This document shows positions 11,155-23,896 of a DNA stretch of 64,000 nt, in pieces. The notes under the pieces are model-generated. The model made no database searches. It saw nothing but the letters and a program-made list of their open reading frames with translations, and had not been told where the DNA came from. The stretch lies in contig JAJNNY010000062.1 in assembly GCA_022453515.1 (NCBI GenBank), forward strand, positions 141,842 to 205,841, in the 5' to 3' direction. The DNA is from Astrocystis sublimbata (lineage: Eukaryota > Ascomycota > Sordariomycetes > Xylariales > Xylariaceae). Positions within the stretch are counted from its first letter, which is position 1; every line of letters begins with the position of its first letter. The position numbers and the translations under genes were made by a program.

Positions 11155-12772
11155 ATGTCAGACACACACGACACGCCATCCTCGGCGTCTGTCACGGACG
11201 TTGAGGCTGGAGGAGAGTCACCGAGAATTGGGCACAGACGAGACCCGGAGAAGCAGCAAGAAGAGGAGGACCCTAACCTGGTGACTTGGAACGGGCCTGA
11301 CGACCCAGAGAATCCGCAAAATTACACTTTCCGCTATAAGTGCTTCATCACCGGTGTCTGGATCTACGGCAATCTGTGCTCCACGATTGCCAGCAGTATC
11401 TGGGGTAGTGGTTCACGCCAAGTCGCAGCCGAGTTCAACAAGAGCGCCATCGTTGTGACTTTGGGTATCAGTCTTTTCCTATTGGTAAGTGTCTCTTCGC
11501 CTGGTCGCGTACTCGCCCTGCTGCGAACACACCTAGCTGTAGATCTACATTGTCAAATGACTAACATGACTGCTGTAGGGTTTCTCGATTGCGCCACCGT
11601 TATGGGGTCCCATGTCAGAGCGTTTTGGTCGCAAGTGGCCCATGACCATTGGCATGCTTCTCTTCACAATCTTCACTATCCCAGTAGCTGTCGGTAAAAA
11701 CATAGAGACGCTCCTGATATCCCGGTTCTTCCAAGGAGCCTTCGGCTCGGCCCCATTGTCTCTGGCCGCTGGTGGTATCGTCGACATTTGGAGCCCGACG
11801 GACAGAGGCATCGCCATCGCCGCCTGCATTGGTACCATCTTCGGATCGCCAGTCTTGGCTCCCATCATCGGTAACTTCGTCGCTGCCTCATATCTGAAGT
11901 GGAGGTGGCTGCACTGGATCAGCGCTATTCAAGGAGGTAGTGCTGTCTTGCTGGTGCTTGTCGCTCTCCCCGAAACGTTGGGCAGGAAGATCCTGCAGAA
12001 ACGCGCTGCTAAGCTGCGCAAAAGCGGCGAGAAACCGGAAGCGAGGACCATCTTCGACAACCAGAAGCATATGGGCTTGCTAGACGTGGCGCGTATCTAC
12101 TTCCTACGCCCCTTCTCACTGTTGGCCACCGAGCCCATCCTCGTCTTCATCACCATCTACCAGTCCTTCATCTACGGAATTCTGTACCTTGTCTTCGTAT
12201 CGTATCCGATCGAATACATCGAGATCCGTCACTGGCAAGAAGGCATCGCTTCGTTGCCGTTCCTCGGCTTGTTGATAGGGGTCTTCATAGGAGCTGCCGG
12301 TGTCATCTGGCACACCAAAACCAAGTTCGCGGCGGCCGTTCGGGCAAATGGTGGCAAGGCGGTTCCCGAACAGAGGTTACCCACCATGATTGTCGGAGGT
12401 CTCATCGTTCCTATCGGTCTGTTCATCTTTGCTTGGACCGCGGCTCCTTCGATCCCGTGGCCTGGCCAAGTCATTGGTAGCATCCCCACAGGCGCTGGCA
12501 TGTACATGATCTTCGTGCAGTGCTTCAACTACATTGTCGACGTCTATGCCCCCATAGCGAACAGCGCGCTCGGCGGCAACATGTTTATCCGAAGTTCTTT
12601 TGCTGCTGCCTTCCCGCTTTTTGGTCCCTACTTATACCACAACCTGGGAGTGTCTTGGGCAACAAGTACTCTTGCTTTTATAAGCATTGCGTTGATCCCC
12701 ATTCCCATCATATTCTACATCTACGGCGCCCGTATTCGTTCTTGGTCCAAGAACAGCGTTTCCACCGATTAG
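11155..12772 (+). CDS. Major facilitator superfamily transporter (DHA1-type drug/metabolite antiporter)
   Basis: Exons 11155-11484 and 11579-12772 are joined across a 94-nt GTAAGT...TAG intron and encode 507 residues, the usual length for a 12-helix DHA1 carrier. A hydrophilic, acidic N-terminus (about 70 residues) contains NPQNYTFRYKC, typical of fungal DHA1 proteins. Transmembrane helix 1 follows, then motif A as GPMSERFGRK between helices 2 and 3. Helices continue to about residue 495 with a large central loop (KRAAKLRKSGEKPEA). Such proteins sit in the plasma membrane and export toxins or secondary metabolites by proton exchange. Its place at the left end of the FAS/citrate synthase cluster suggests it exports the alkylated di- or tricarboxylic acid product. 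The ATG at 11155 is used; no in-frame ATG lies upstream. Orientation is tail-to-tail with the cluster regulator. Confidence 0.92.
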
Positions 12773-13407
12773 ATCATAGATCAAGGATTTACACGGAGCG
12801 CGATTTGCTTTTGGGAAGACCGGAAGCCAGGTGCGCTAGCCCGCCTAACGTAGATCATTTTCGGCTCTAGCGCTAAGGGGCGGCTGGGAACGATATTAGG
12901 ACAATTTTCATAGATTTAGCGTTCGTTATTTATAGTGTAGAATCAGCATTTGCATTCACTGAGCAATAGAACTTACAGTTGAAGCTCCAGACAACCTTAC
13001 CGTGTACTGACTTGTGCCGAGGAGATTCGTTATACCGAGATGAATCCGTATATCATGCATGGCGCGGAGTGAATAGGTTTTGTAAATGAAATGCCATACT
13101 TTACTCTGTCTTTGACCTGACCGACCGTACTATATAAGTACAAATCCTATTGGAGAATGAGGTTGGAGACAGCTGTTGCCCGGGGATACTAGTCCTAGCG
13201 ATGCTACTGTTAGCATACGCGTCGCAACCGTTCACATTGCATCCATGGTAAGATGTAACAGTATCGGTTGGTAACGATCATAATGGATAATGACCCAATT
13301 TTGTCCAGACAATGGCATTATATGTATGTACCCCGTATTCCCAAAATGCTACGTCAAATCGTGAGTGTCCATCAGTTCCTATTGCGGCCGTGCTGTCTGT
13401 CATGTGC
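12773..13407. other. Shared 3' intergenic of convergent transporter and regulator genes
   Basis: 635 bases between two convergent stop codons. I see no gene. It should hold the 3' untranslated regions of both neighbours. Confidence 0.65.
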
Positions 13408-16088
13408 TTATTCCCATCTGCTTCCCTGCGCGAAGGCTCCCTGCAGGAAATCTAAATTGAAATTCCAGTTACCATTACCATTACCCGCCAGCGGCCCCGA
13501 ACCCAGCTCCAACTGAGGATGTGCGGCGGGGAATGCCGAGTTGGTGGTTTGGTACACCGGGGATAAGGGTGCAGACATCATTTCCACCCGCTCCGGGTCC
13601 GGTGTGAAGAAGCCAAAACTTGTCATCTCCGCGTGTCTCGGTCTGCTGGCATTCATCTGGCCTCCAAAGTCCTTCTCCTCTTGGCGCGACGGCCTCATTC
13701 GTGAGATGTCGACGCTCAGGCTCCCCCGGCTCGACGGGACACGGGAACTATCGAACATGTCCGGCGTCGGTGAACGAGTGGCGACGGCGCTCCTGTTGCG
13801 CGACGAACCTGGTCGCCGACTATCCTTCCCACTAAGCTGCTGTGGTGGCTGCTGCTGTTGCTGCGGTAGCATGAATCCCCCTTGGCCCCTTGCCGATGAC
13901 GGACGAATAAGCATTTCCACTAACGTCTCTAGTGTCTCGATAGCCCAGACGAGGCCTTTGCCAAGGCGAGCGTAAAAGATGTGCGACTGCTGGTCATACT
14001 GTAGCATTTCGAGCAGCGCGCATACGTCGCGTAGCAATGAGACGTCGGTGAGCAAGGTTGTCGTCGCGTCGAACTCGTCGTAACTGCTAGCCAGGCGGAA
14101 TGCAACAAGCTCCGCGAACGCTACCATTGGGTACCGCCTGAACAACCTTGCCAGCAGAGCAAAGCGCGCCGTGTTCAATGGCGCACTGCGCACCTCGAGG
14201 AGCAGCCGGAGACTGGAGCGCGCGAGATCGCGGATCTTGCTCTGGCTGTCCTCGTTGTCTTGGTCACGCCGAAGTGCGAGGATCTGCGAAACCTGGAAGC
14301 CATACTGCAGCTCGATGCGTGATAAGTGCGCGTCTTCTGCATCGTCTGCATGAGTTGCACAAGATGGGGACAGCAACGTGGCATGGGCTTGTGCGAACTT
14401 GTCTAGCGAACCGTTCACGAACTGGACTTGGCGGAATCGGGCATCGGTGCTAGCATGGGTTGCACGACAGCTGTACAGGTTCAAGTAGATCTCCTCCCAG
14501 ATCGTCATGAGGTGGTCGAATGCGTCGCTGATGGGAATCTCGTCGTTGCTCAGGTCCCGCCTGAGGCCTACGCGCTGATCGGAATCGAAGAGATGCAGGT
14601 CGCACGGCTGGCCAGTCATGAAGACCCGCTGCTTGTCCATGGCGTAGAGTATGCGAAAGAGTCGGCCATGTGTGCCTGCGACGTCATCTTCCTCGGTCTG
14701 GCGACGGTTTTTGGATCGGTGAATGCCCATCAAGCGACCGACTTGGCATGCGGCCTGACACACTCGCTCAGCTGTGGCGTCGCTATAGAACTCCTGTGCA
14801 GCCAGGTTCTATTTCCAGCGGTGTTAGTAATCTGCTCCGCGACCGGGGTGTCTGTCTCTGGTATTTCTAATACATACCAAAGTCATTAGCGCCTGGAGGC
14901 TGACGATGCTAGGGGCCATGAAAGCATCTAGATTGTTGATGGCGCGATCGCAATTCCTCAAGAACGAGGGCAGTATGTCATCGTTGGGCACGCGCGAGGC
15001 CGAAGAGGCACGACCGGTCTGGATCTCGAGACTCAGCTCTAAGAGAACGATGTTGTTTAGAATGAGGGCTCGGGCTTTGCTGTCCTGTAGCTGCTTATCG
15101 CTATAGTGTGCATCGATGGCATGGTGCAGCTTTGACTCATTGAAGATGGGTGTCCGTGTGTTCACGTTGCGAAGATAGCCGTCGACGAAGAGGTTCACCA
15201 TCAACCGCGGAGGTGTGGTGATGGGACTCATGTCATTCGACGGGGTAAGGTCCTGGTATGTCTGGAAGGGAAAGGTTTCCAGTTTCCGCTGCAGTGTGGC
15301 CCTCGCCACCGGATCCTGCAAGCCTCGACCAACCTTTGCTCTGCCGCTTTCTTGACCCTCGCCCCCCTGATCTGGGTTGGCAAGCAAGCCCTTCGCCTGA
15401 TGCAACATTGACTTCATCAAGACGAGCGGTGCAGGATAGCTATACAGACGTTCACCACCCTTTTCCAGCTCGATAGTTTCGCTTGGGGGCATGTTTGCGG
15501 CCCGAGAGTCCGTTGAGCCATGACGATCATCTAGGCTATGTTGTTGAATCAAGTCGGGGAGGCCTGATGCCGCTGGGAGTGGTAAGGACTCAGGACTTGT
15601 GTGATTGGAACGAGGCGAAAGATAGGCGGTTTGTGTGGAATGTGCACAAGGTCGTGAGGTGATCTGGCGGGTAATCTCTGTGAGAACACCCAGAGTGTGG
15701 CCGACCTCATCGAGTTGCTTCCTCACATCAGAGAAGTCATCGCGACTATCCAGTCAGTATAACGGAGGCGTCTCCAAGTGGAAGTGTAATCTTACAGTTG
15801 CTTCATGTGGTTGACACGTTTGAGTGTATTTGACGAGTTACACTCAAAGCCACCTTTCCGACAGTTAGAACATTCTGGTTGTTGGCGGTCGCAGCGGACT
15901 TTGCGCAGGCGACATTGGTCGCAGGCAGCGGGGAGAGGTTCATTCTGCTCTTCTCGATCGTTCTCGAGCCGGGGTCGTTTCCGGCTGTTATCTGTGCCTG
16001 TGCGTGTAGCGAAAACCGAATCATTCTCCGGTTCCAGTTGTGATACCTGAGCATCGCCCCTCGGCGAAACCGGTCTAGAGCTGAACAT
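13408..16088 (-). CDS. Zn2Cys6 fungal transcription factor, probable cluster-specific regulator
   Basis: Three exons (15796-16088, 14878-15745, 13408-14808) with two short GT-AG introns give 853 residues. The binuclear zinc cluster is intact: Cys56, 59, 66, 73, 76 and 83 in CX2CX6CX6CX2CX6C spacing, preceded by a basic KRPRLENDRE stretch that could be a nuclear signal. A middle region of the fungal-specific transcription factor type (PF04082-like) follows, including VNTRTPIFNESKLHHAI and VCQAACQVGRLMGIHR. The C-terminus is disordered, with a glutamine run near 13850. The factor is nuclear and should activate genes through CGG/CCG triplets. It lies between the transporter and FAS alpha, on the same strand as FAS alpha, so a pathway-specific activator is the simplest reading. 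No frame breaks are seen. Confidence 0.9.
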
Positions 16089-18014
16089 GAGGAGTGTCTT
16101 GATATTATTAAGTTGTATGAGGGGGACTATATGAGTAGAGAAACCCGCTTGGCGCCGAGGTTAGTTGATTAAAATTATAAGCCTCTTTGGAAGTGTCCAA
16201 GAGAAAGAAGATAGACTAAGGATACAGTACCGGCTGGGCAACTGCGGGATGATATCCACGATGATCTGTTTATGTATACTGATAGTGCGGTAGACAAAAG
16301 CAATCGACTAGTCATGACCTTGCTCGGTGCATGGGAAGTACTCGTTCGAGAGCATAAGCGTCTATCTAAAGCTAGGTATCTGACTGCATTGGTCATCGTT
16401 CCTCACTTGAGTATAACTCCAGAGTCCTTGCTTAAGCCCCCCCTGCTGAATAGTCCATCTAGGAATTGCATGTCGGGAGTGAGCATGTATGCAGGGCATT
16501 ATCATTTGTTTCAAATAGCCGAGATGCCTGGCACTGCTTGCCACTATTACGCGAAGAGCTGAAGCGTCACTCCATTTAGGTAGGTGTTTAAATCCTGCCG
16601 TCTTGGTACAGCCACAGTCTCGTCATTGTGCTGCACTCCCGTCACTTAGACTACGTATCACATTCTGCAACTGCATACAATTCAGTAAGCAGACCTTAAA
16701 TTCAGGAGAATCGTAGCTAGATCGATGGGTTCAACGGTTATTTCTGACAACCTTGAGGGAAATCGACGTTTGGGACCTATCTGAGCAGTGTTGTGGCAGC
16801 TCAGATCACGTTCTAGCGCCGTTTTGAAGTCCCATACAAACACCCAGAAAACCCATTTCTCATACCAGAACATCCCACAAACAACTTGTCTTTGCCCCGC
16901 GAGTCCCAAGTTTCTCCGTTAGATGGTAGTGCACTAGAGTGAGGGGAGGGGCAAGTTGTGACGATCTCCATGATTACTACCACTTCAAGGGTCGCTCTCA
17001 CATCTAGTCGCCGCACCAACATGAAGTCTTGATCTTAGGTAATCGCAGAGCCAACAGTCTATATCAGCTTATATATCAGCTTATAACGCCGTATAGTGAT
17101 TCAGAGCAATAGGCTATACGATAGACCGAATACGATAGTTCTTTGCCAAGTGACAACCCTAGGCTTATGCCACCAAGCAGGCACCAGGTGAGCAGGAGGA
17201 TGACGCTGAAATAAAACAATACGGTCAAGCTTTTAGAGTTAATGATCTTCCGCAATGGACTCCGGCATTCCACCCGTGCTAGCCAGGTGCGGATAGTGTA
17301 TGTGCGCGCTGCCCAGCCTCTTTCTGCGATGGAGGCCGTAGTAGTGCGACGCCGTGCCCCATAGTAAGCGGACAGAGCTGCAGACCCCTGTCTGTCAGAG
17401 GCAATTAATTGTCAAGGAACTGCCGCGGGCGGCTTAGGTAACTTATTGATCAAATGTATTGCAGTACCCTGACCCAGTGAAACCTTGCCAGACTAGGGTT
17501 CTTCCTCGGCTTCGAAGTCGACCTGCATATGCAGTGTCTCTAGGCGGCTTACTACCGGGCTTCGTGCGAAGGCAGCCAGCCAGGACCAGGATGTGGCGTA
17601 GGTGGAAGAATAATCTATACTTTACTAAATCTACGCCGGCATGCATTTAGGCCAGATCACCATAGGATGCGTGGAGTATCGGGCCGTGGAGTACGTACGT
17701 AAACTGGCCGGCCGGCCAAGCCTTGCTAGATATTAGACCGCCTCGACGGCTTCTCCAGATCGTGCAGGCTCGGCGGGCTGTCACCCAGGCTCACAGCCCA
17801 CGCGAGCCCACGGACGGTACGGCATGTATTTCAGTTTCGATAAAAATCAGAAAGGTTGTGTGTCCCATTGCTTGCTATTCTATAAGTGGAGCTGACATAA
17901 TCCCAGATAACTCCTGTGTCCACGATTGGGTTGGTCTGATGCGACACTCGTCTACGTTTGCCTCCGAAGAGTACTAGACCAGACGCTATGGCGTGATGTA
18001 ACACATCATGAAAA
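16089..18014. other. Intergenic between the regulator and FAS alpha
   Basis: 1.9 kb without a supported gene. The part next to 16088 is the regulator promoter; the part next to 18014 is the FAS alpha 3' flank. Open frames here are short and motif-free. Confidence 0.6.
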
Positions 18015-21000
18015 TCAAATTCTGCCCGAGGGGTCCAGGAAGAAGGACTCTCCCACTTTTCCGCTCTCCTTCCAGACTGATTGGTCCTTGGCCTTGAAGA
18101 CAGAGTTGCTCATCATGGCCCGCTGGAAAGCCCTATCGGCTCGACGACCCCTCTCTTCCACGCGTCTACGGTATGAATCGAACGTGGCGGCGGACCATGC
18201 AGCAAACAGAACGCGTGGGGCCACGCCGATAACGATGCCACCCTTCTGGCCGAATCCAAAGGACGTCAGCATGAAGGCCTTGATATCAGGGCACTCGATG
18301 GCCTCCGATGGATACAGCAGATGAGGGAAGGCTCGCAGTGCCTCATCGACGTCATCTGCGTTGCGGTTCCCAGGCACAAGTCCATGCTCGAGTATTTGCA
18401 GACAGCCGTTTAGCATCCAAGCGCCGGCGCCGCCCTTAGGGTGACCCGTCAAGTATTTTTGGCAAACCACTAGGAGGGGATTGCCCTCGGTTCGGCCGAG
18501 GTGGGCCATCTGTTGGTTGATGACAGAGCTCTCGTTTTTATCGTTGGCCTTGGTCGATGTTCCGTGGAAGGACGCTACGCCAATGTCGTCGATAGTGAGC
18601 CCCCACACCGCTAAGGCGGCTCGCATGGGGGAGATCGAAGGATTGAGTTGGCGTATGTCACCGTTCCAAGTCCATTGTGCGGTTGATTTCCGGCAAGCCA
18701 CTTCCGACTCGACCGCCTCATCATACGTAGCATCTTGAGCAGTGGCAGGTAATGTGGTGCCGGCGTATTGTGACCGCCGCCATTCCTCGATGGTACCCAA
18801 CTCCTGTTCTAGTTTCGACCGGCGATAGTTGATGTCCAACAACGGCGACTGTGCAGCTGCATGCGTCTCTCGTGCCGCTGTCAGAACACCCTGACCTGGC
18901 GCAGGCACAGAGCGACCTACGCCATCGCCTGCTAGTTGCGTATGCGCTACAACTGCGTAGATGGGGAGACCCATCTGTAGGGCTAGCTCGGCGCTCATCA
19001 CGATCTGAACGCCACAGCCTGCAGATTCGACGAAACCAGCACGCGAAGACGCTGTTGGCCGTGACATTTGAGATGGAAGGAAACCTTTGGCAAGCTCGTG
19101 CTGGGCCACCATGGTCGCCTTCATGTTGCTGAATTCGGTAGAGAGCTCTTCCTGTAGATCGTCTGTGCCTCCCACCACTGCAATCTTGACACTCCGTGAT
19201 TTGATACTGTCACACGCGATGTCTAGAGACTCTATGGCCGTTGCACATGTGCCTGTGGGTGTCTTCAAGGGCCCTGTAGCACCGAACAGTAACATGTTTG
19301 TCCAGGCAGCCATGGAGTTGAGGAACGTTTCCTGCAGGATGTCACCCTTAACCGGATTGTCGCGGTAACGGCGACGGTACACTAGAGAAAGAGTTAGCCA
19401 ATACTGTTAAGAAAGATGGACACTTGTGGCGATTTGGAAAGGGATGGTTTTAGGGGCTACTTACTATCGCGCGTAGACTTCAGACTACCAGCACCGGAGC
19501 CTACGTAGACACCCAGCTCGGATACGTGAACGTACTTGTAGAACTCGAAAGGATCTTCGATGCCGGCACTGAACATGGCCTCGCAAACACAGCAAAGCAC
19601 ATATAAAGTGACAGGGTCTACTTGAGCAATGATGTCCTCGGGAATACCATAAGTAGCGGCATTCCAGCCCTTGGGAAGCTGTCCGGCCACGGATTGATGG
19701 CCGCTCGTCGACATGGGTACGAGGAAAGTAGCACCGCGCTTGACAATGACAGTCCAGTTGTCCGAGTCGGAGCCCTCGGGGTAGATGTTAACTTTGTCGC
19801 CATGGCGAAGCTCAAACGATTGAGCGAGGGACTCGGAAGTGCTGAACGCCGGAAGGTCTTCGTCCAACACGACTTCTTCGAGGAGCTCTTTCTTTGAGGG
19901 ATCATATTCGTCGAAGCCTTCGGGTTCTACGAGTCGGATGCCGGAGTGGCTCAGAATCCACTCTCCATAGCGTGCTTGAAACTCATGCTCCGCTACAGGC
20001 TTTCCGGACTCAACATCTACCCAGCCGACGTAGGGCTCACCGTTGACAGGCCCGTCCAGGTGCTTGACGAGGCCCATCATCCAAGCCATCTCCGTCAAGC
20101 CATCTTGGTTCAGCTTGCCACGGCTCTCTCTCTGCCACCTAGTACGCGAGGAGCCTAATGGCCCAAGCTCGGAGAACCCAACAACGACTGGAGTCCGGCT
20201 CATGTCTATCATGCCGGCTAGACTTTGCAGGTCTTTGGTCATATCCTTATGCTCTGACAGCTTCGGGAAACCTTGGCGAATATTGGAGCGCTTCTGCTGT
20301 GAGCCTAGTTTCACCTTGTCTGTAGCCGCAGGTGTCTTGGATCCCTTGAGTACTTCGTCATGTTGTTGTCTCTCAGCAACAATCGCTTGGCACTCTCGGC
20401 GCTTGTCTGTGATGCCCCCCCTTATGGCCATAACCTCTTCTTTGAGATTCTGGAAGCCCATGAGACCACCACTTAGCTCGGCATAAACAGGGTCTACATC
20501 AGACTCCGCGATTATTGAGGGGCAGAGCAGGGCAAGAAGATTGAAGGCCATCTCCCCCGCTGCGAAGGTCATGACGCCGAGCTTCTCGATGCCTTCAGCA
20601 ACAATGTTGTTCGCGTTCATTAAGCCGGTGCCTCGTGTCCAGCCAATGACAGCGCCGATGACTGAAAGATAGCTCGACCAGCGCTCGGAGTAGTAACGAT
20701 TAAATAAAGTCTCAAGACCAATCTTGGACTCTGAGTAAAGACCGTCACCGCCGAAGTCACCGTGGTTAGGCGACAATGGCAAAACCACTGTGGTTGGTCG
20801 CCCGGTGAAGTTCCTCCTCTCCTTCTGCCGCTTGATGTATCCCATCATGCGTAGGACATTGGTCAACATAGCCCGATGCGCCAGCTCGGACCGAGCATCG
20901 ATCTCGTCGATCTCGCGCCCCGGCTCCGGGATAGCGGCAAAAGGGATGACGAAGTCGAGGTCCAACCCGAGGCCTTTGCTTTCATCATAGATGTGCGCGA

Positions 21001-23153
21001 CAAGGTCCTCGACGTCCTTCTTACTTGCGGCGTTGAAAGGGAGGAGTATAAGCTCGGAGCCCCGCGCTCCCACTTCCTTATACGCCTGCGCCATGGCCGG
21101 GCCAGAAGAAGCGGGCGATCGACTTGTCGTGACTATCACTCTCGCGCCACCGGCCAACAAGCCACGGACCACCTCCATGCCGATGGAGCCGACACCAGCG
21201 CCCGTGACGAGAGCTGTCTTGCCTGCGTAGCTGACGCCTGACGTGTTTCCTGCGAAGATGCCTTCAAGGTATGTGTTTGTGAGCTGGCGGTCATACTGCC
21301 ATGATCCGCTGGTCTTCCGGAGGCAGTGGACGAAGCTGCTGCATGGGCCGTTGTGGCGTGTCGAACTCACAACGTCGTAGTACGATGGCGGTTCTGACGA
21401 CAGCCCCGACTTCGTCACTCTAGGCGTTTCTGTATAATTGATTTTGCCATCCTCGTCGACAGATGTTCGCGGGGCCATTGCTGGGTCGGAGAATCGGTAG
21501 ACGGGTGATGCTGCCTGTTCCGTGTTTGGCTTTGACTTGAGGAGATCCTCGGCCAACCTCCTGGATGGTCCCGCCTTTGATGCGTGATGGCGCAGCATCG
21601 ACTCCAACTCCGATGTCCAGCGATTGGTGATCGCCTGAAGTCGTTGCGGAGAAACCGATGCAGCATTTTCTTGCAAGAGCCGCGCGACGTCCTCGCGCGC
21701 CCAGTTCCACCATGATGAGTAGCGTCGCTCTTTCAGGGGGTCAAATATCCCCCTCATTCCAGCGAAGAACTCTTCGCCGAGTTCAGCATTGAGAATGTCT
21801 AGCTGTTGTTGAAGCTCATCGCTGTTCTGGACATCAGCGGCCGTATTGGGTGTGATATCAACGCCGAGGTGTTGAGCGAGGACCTGCAATTGCTTTCGCA
21901 GCACAGATTCCTGCTCGTTCTTCAGCTCTTTGAGACTCGCATCGTCTACCATAACGGCAGAGCCCTGCGAGCCTTGGGACCCTTGCCCAGGGGTTGTGGT
22001 GGGCAATGAAACGCCAGCTTGTTTAGCGTAGCGAGCGACGGCTTTGTCGATAAAGTCGTGCACTTGAGCAACGTCCGATAACCGCGAAGGGGGCTCGATG
22101 GTGATGCAGAAACACTCGAGGGCCAATTGGCAGTCGGGTCCCAATCCCCAGCGGGTTTCCAGATAGGCCGACAATTCCTTCGGGCCGAAGCCACCAGGCA
22201 TCTTGGCCGAGAGGAATCGTTCAACAAGCTTCTTCGATGACTTCCCAAGCTTTCCTGAGAAACCTGAGGCGAGCTTCTCGCTAAGGCTTTCCAGGGAAGC
22301 ACTCTCGCTGCCATCGGGCATATCGCCGAACTCGGCACCCAGGTCGCCGATAAGCTCATTTTGAAGGGTTGATTTGCCTAGGATGAATGGTAAGTCTACG
22401 ATGCAAGAGGGTTATTGAAAGGATAGGTTGGTCTTACCACCTGACAAAGCTGAAATTGATTCAGTTATAGGTACCTCGTCCAACGCCTTCCTCAACTTCT
22501 GTGCAACTAATGCAACGACTATATCAAGAGGAGTGAGCGGTTTGTCGACGGTGGACGCCGCTGTGGGTGGTGCAGCCGCCGCCGCAGCAGGTGGTGGTTG
22601 TGAAACTTGGACGGGGGCGGCGGCCGGCGTCGCGGGTGCAGGAGCAGGTGTTGATGATGCAACTTCTTCTGCAGGGGCAGACGAAGACTCTTCTTCATAA
22701 TCGTAGTATATCTTTCGTGCATCATCGGCGTTGGTGATGCTGAGGAATTCGCGTTCGATCGACTGGGCGACATCTTTGTCGCCAACTAGCCTCTTGGCAG
22801 ACTTCTTAGCCATGGGTGCCAGAACACCAGCAGGGCCTATCTCGATGACACGTCGGACATCCCGATTTGAGGCTAGTAGCTGCTCTTGTGTATTTATCCT
22901 GAGCATGTTAGTAAACAATTTAAAGGCGTTCCGATGTCTTGTTGTGACTCAGTAAAGGCTTACCATTGTACTGGGAAAGCGAATTGATATCTGTAAACAA
23001 CGAGGTCAGCATGTTGGATTGGAGTATTAGTTGATGGTAGTTCAAGTAGTGAAAGACGAACGTTAATAACTCTATCAACAGATTGTACGCTATCTGTTGC
23101 TTTGGGTCTCTCTTTTCTTCGGCGGCATGGCCGGACTTGGTAGTGGTCGTCAT
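18015..23153 (-). CDS. Fatty acid synthase subunit alpha (ACP-KR-KS), dedicated secondary-metabolism type
   Basis: Five exons (23062-23153, 22964-22990, 22438-22898, 19465-22377, 18015-19381) encode 1619 residues; exon 2 is only 27 nt. Order: the alpha part of the malonyl/palmitoyl transferase interface (about 1-95), an Ala/Pro linker, an ACP domain with GGKST placing the phosphopantetheine serine at Ser196, ketoreductase from about 577 (ALVTGAGVGSIG), and ketosynthase with Cys1210 (TGTCATAIES), His1437 (FHGTSTKAND) and His1478 (TGHPKGGAG). The histidine pair keeps the same 41-residue spacing as yeast Fas2. The protein stops right after the ketosynthase (FFLDPSGRI); housekeeping alpha subunits are about 1850-1890 residues and end in a phosphopantetheinyl transferase domain, absent here. 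With the beta subunit it should form a cytosolic alpha6beta6 barrel making a short or medium acyl chain. It is transcribed divergently from citrate synthase. Confidence 0.95.
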
Positions 23154-23896
23154 GTTGACAACTCAAGCGTGCACTAAACACAGATTTGACTGACAGGTAG
23201 AATGAAACTTGCGAGGTATAACAACGGAGGCAATGAGGTAATGCTTGCTAATTGAGGGTATATGGAACGATTTCGTATTGATTGTAAGACGGATGTGTAA
23301 ATTGTTTACTAAAATTTGGATAGTGCCTCGAGCTTCATAAAGGGTATCTAGTTGTCAGAAACTTGAAGAAGCTTCGGATCAAGAGATGTGCTATGCTATT
23401 GACTTAAAAGCTTCTCTGGCTTATACTGAAAGACTATGTGCCACTCGATACGTACATAATCCGCCTGCAACTACGAAAGCCATACAACGTGGAAAGGGCA
23501 GTAATCAACAACATGGCTTGGCACACCTGCATTCCCGATAAGCATAGTAACTTGAATTGGATGGTGCATTCTTCCGCAAGGCTTAGTTGGGCCTCTGATG
23601 ATTTGAGAAGGCGATTTGCTCAAGTTTCGGTGCAGTTCGGGCGGCGCGGTCTGTCGCTGCCGGTCGGATTTCGGATGCCGCCACCGAAGTCGGCTGCAGC
23701 ACGACGGTCCGGCATCTCAGAACTCTAATAATTGTGGACTCAACGCGAAACATTTGTGAATGTGGCAGAAAGTCATACGTTTGCGTAGTAACCCCATAGA
23801 TATCAATTGAAGCTGCAAATTAATAAGAATGGCCGCGAAACATGAACAAAGGGCTAAATTCCTCCTGTCATTGCAAACGAGAACATATCGTCAACT
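23154..23896. promoter_or_regulatory. Bidirectional promoter of FAS alpha and citrate synthase
   Basis: 743 bases separate two divergent start codons. Most of it is AT-rich, but 23626-23720 is a compact GC-rich island with many CGG/CCG triplets. The island includes the direct repeat TCGGAT (23664-23669 and 23671-23676), an imperfect inverted repeat (TTCGGTG...CACCGAA) and ACGGTCCGG at 23704-23712. This is the expected target region for a Zn2Cys6 regulator co-expressing both genes; binding is inferred. Confidence 0.55.
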
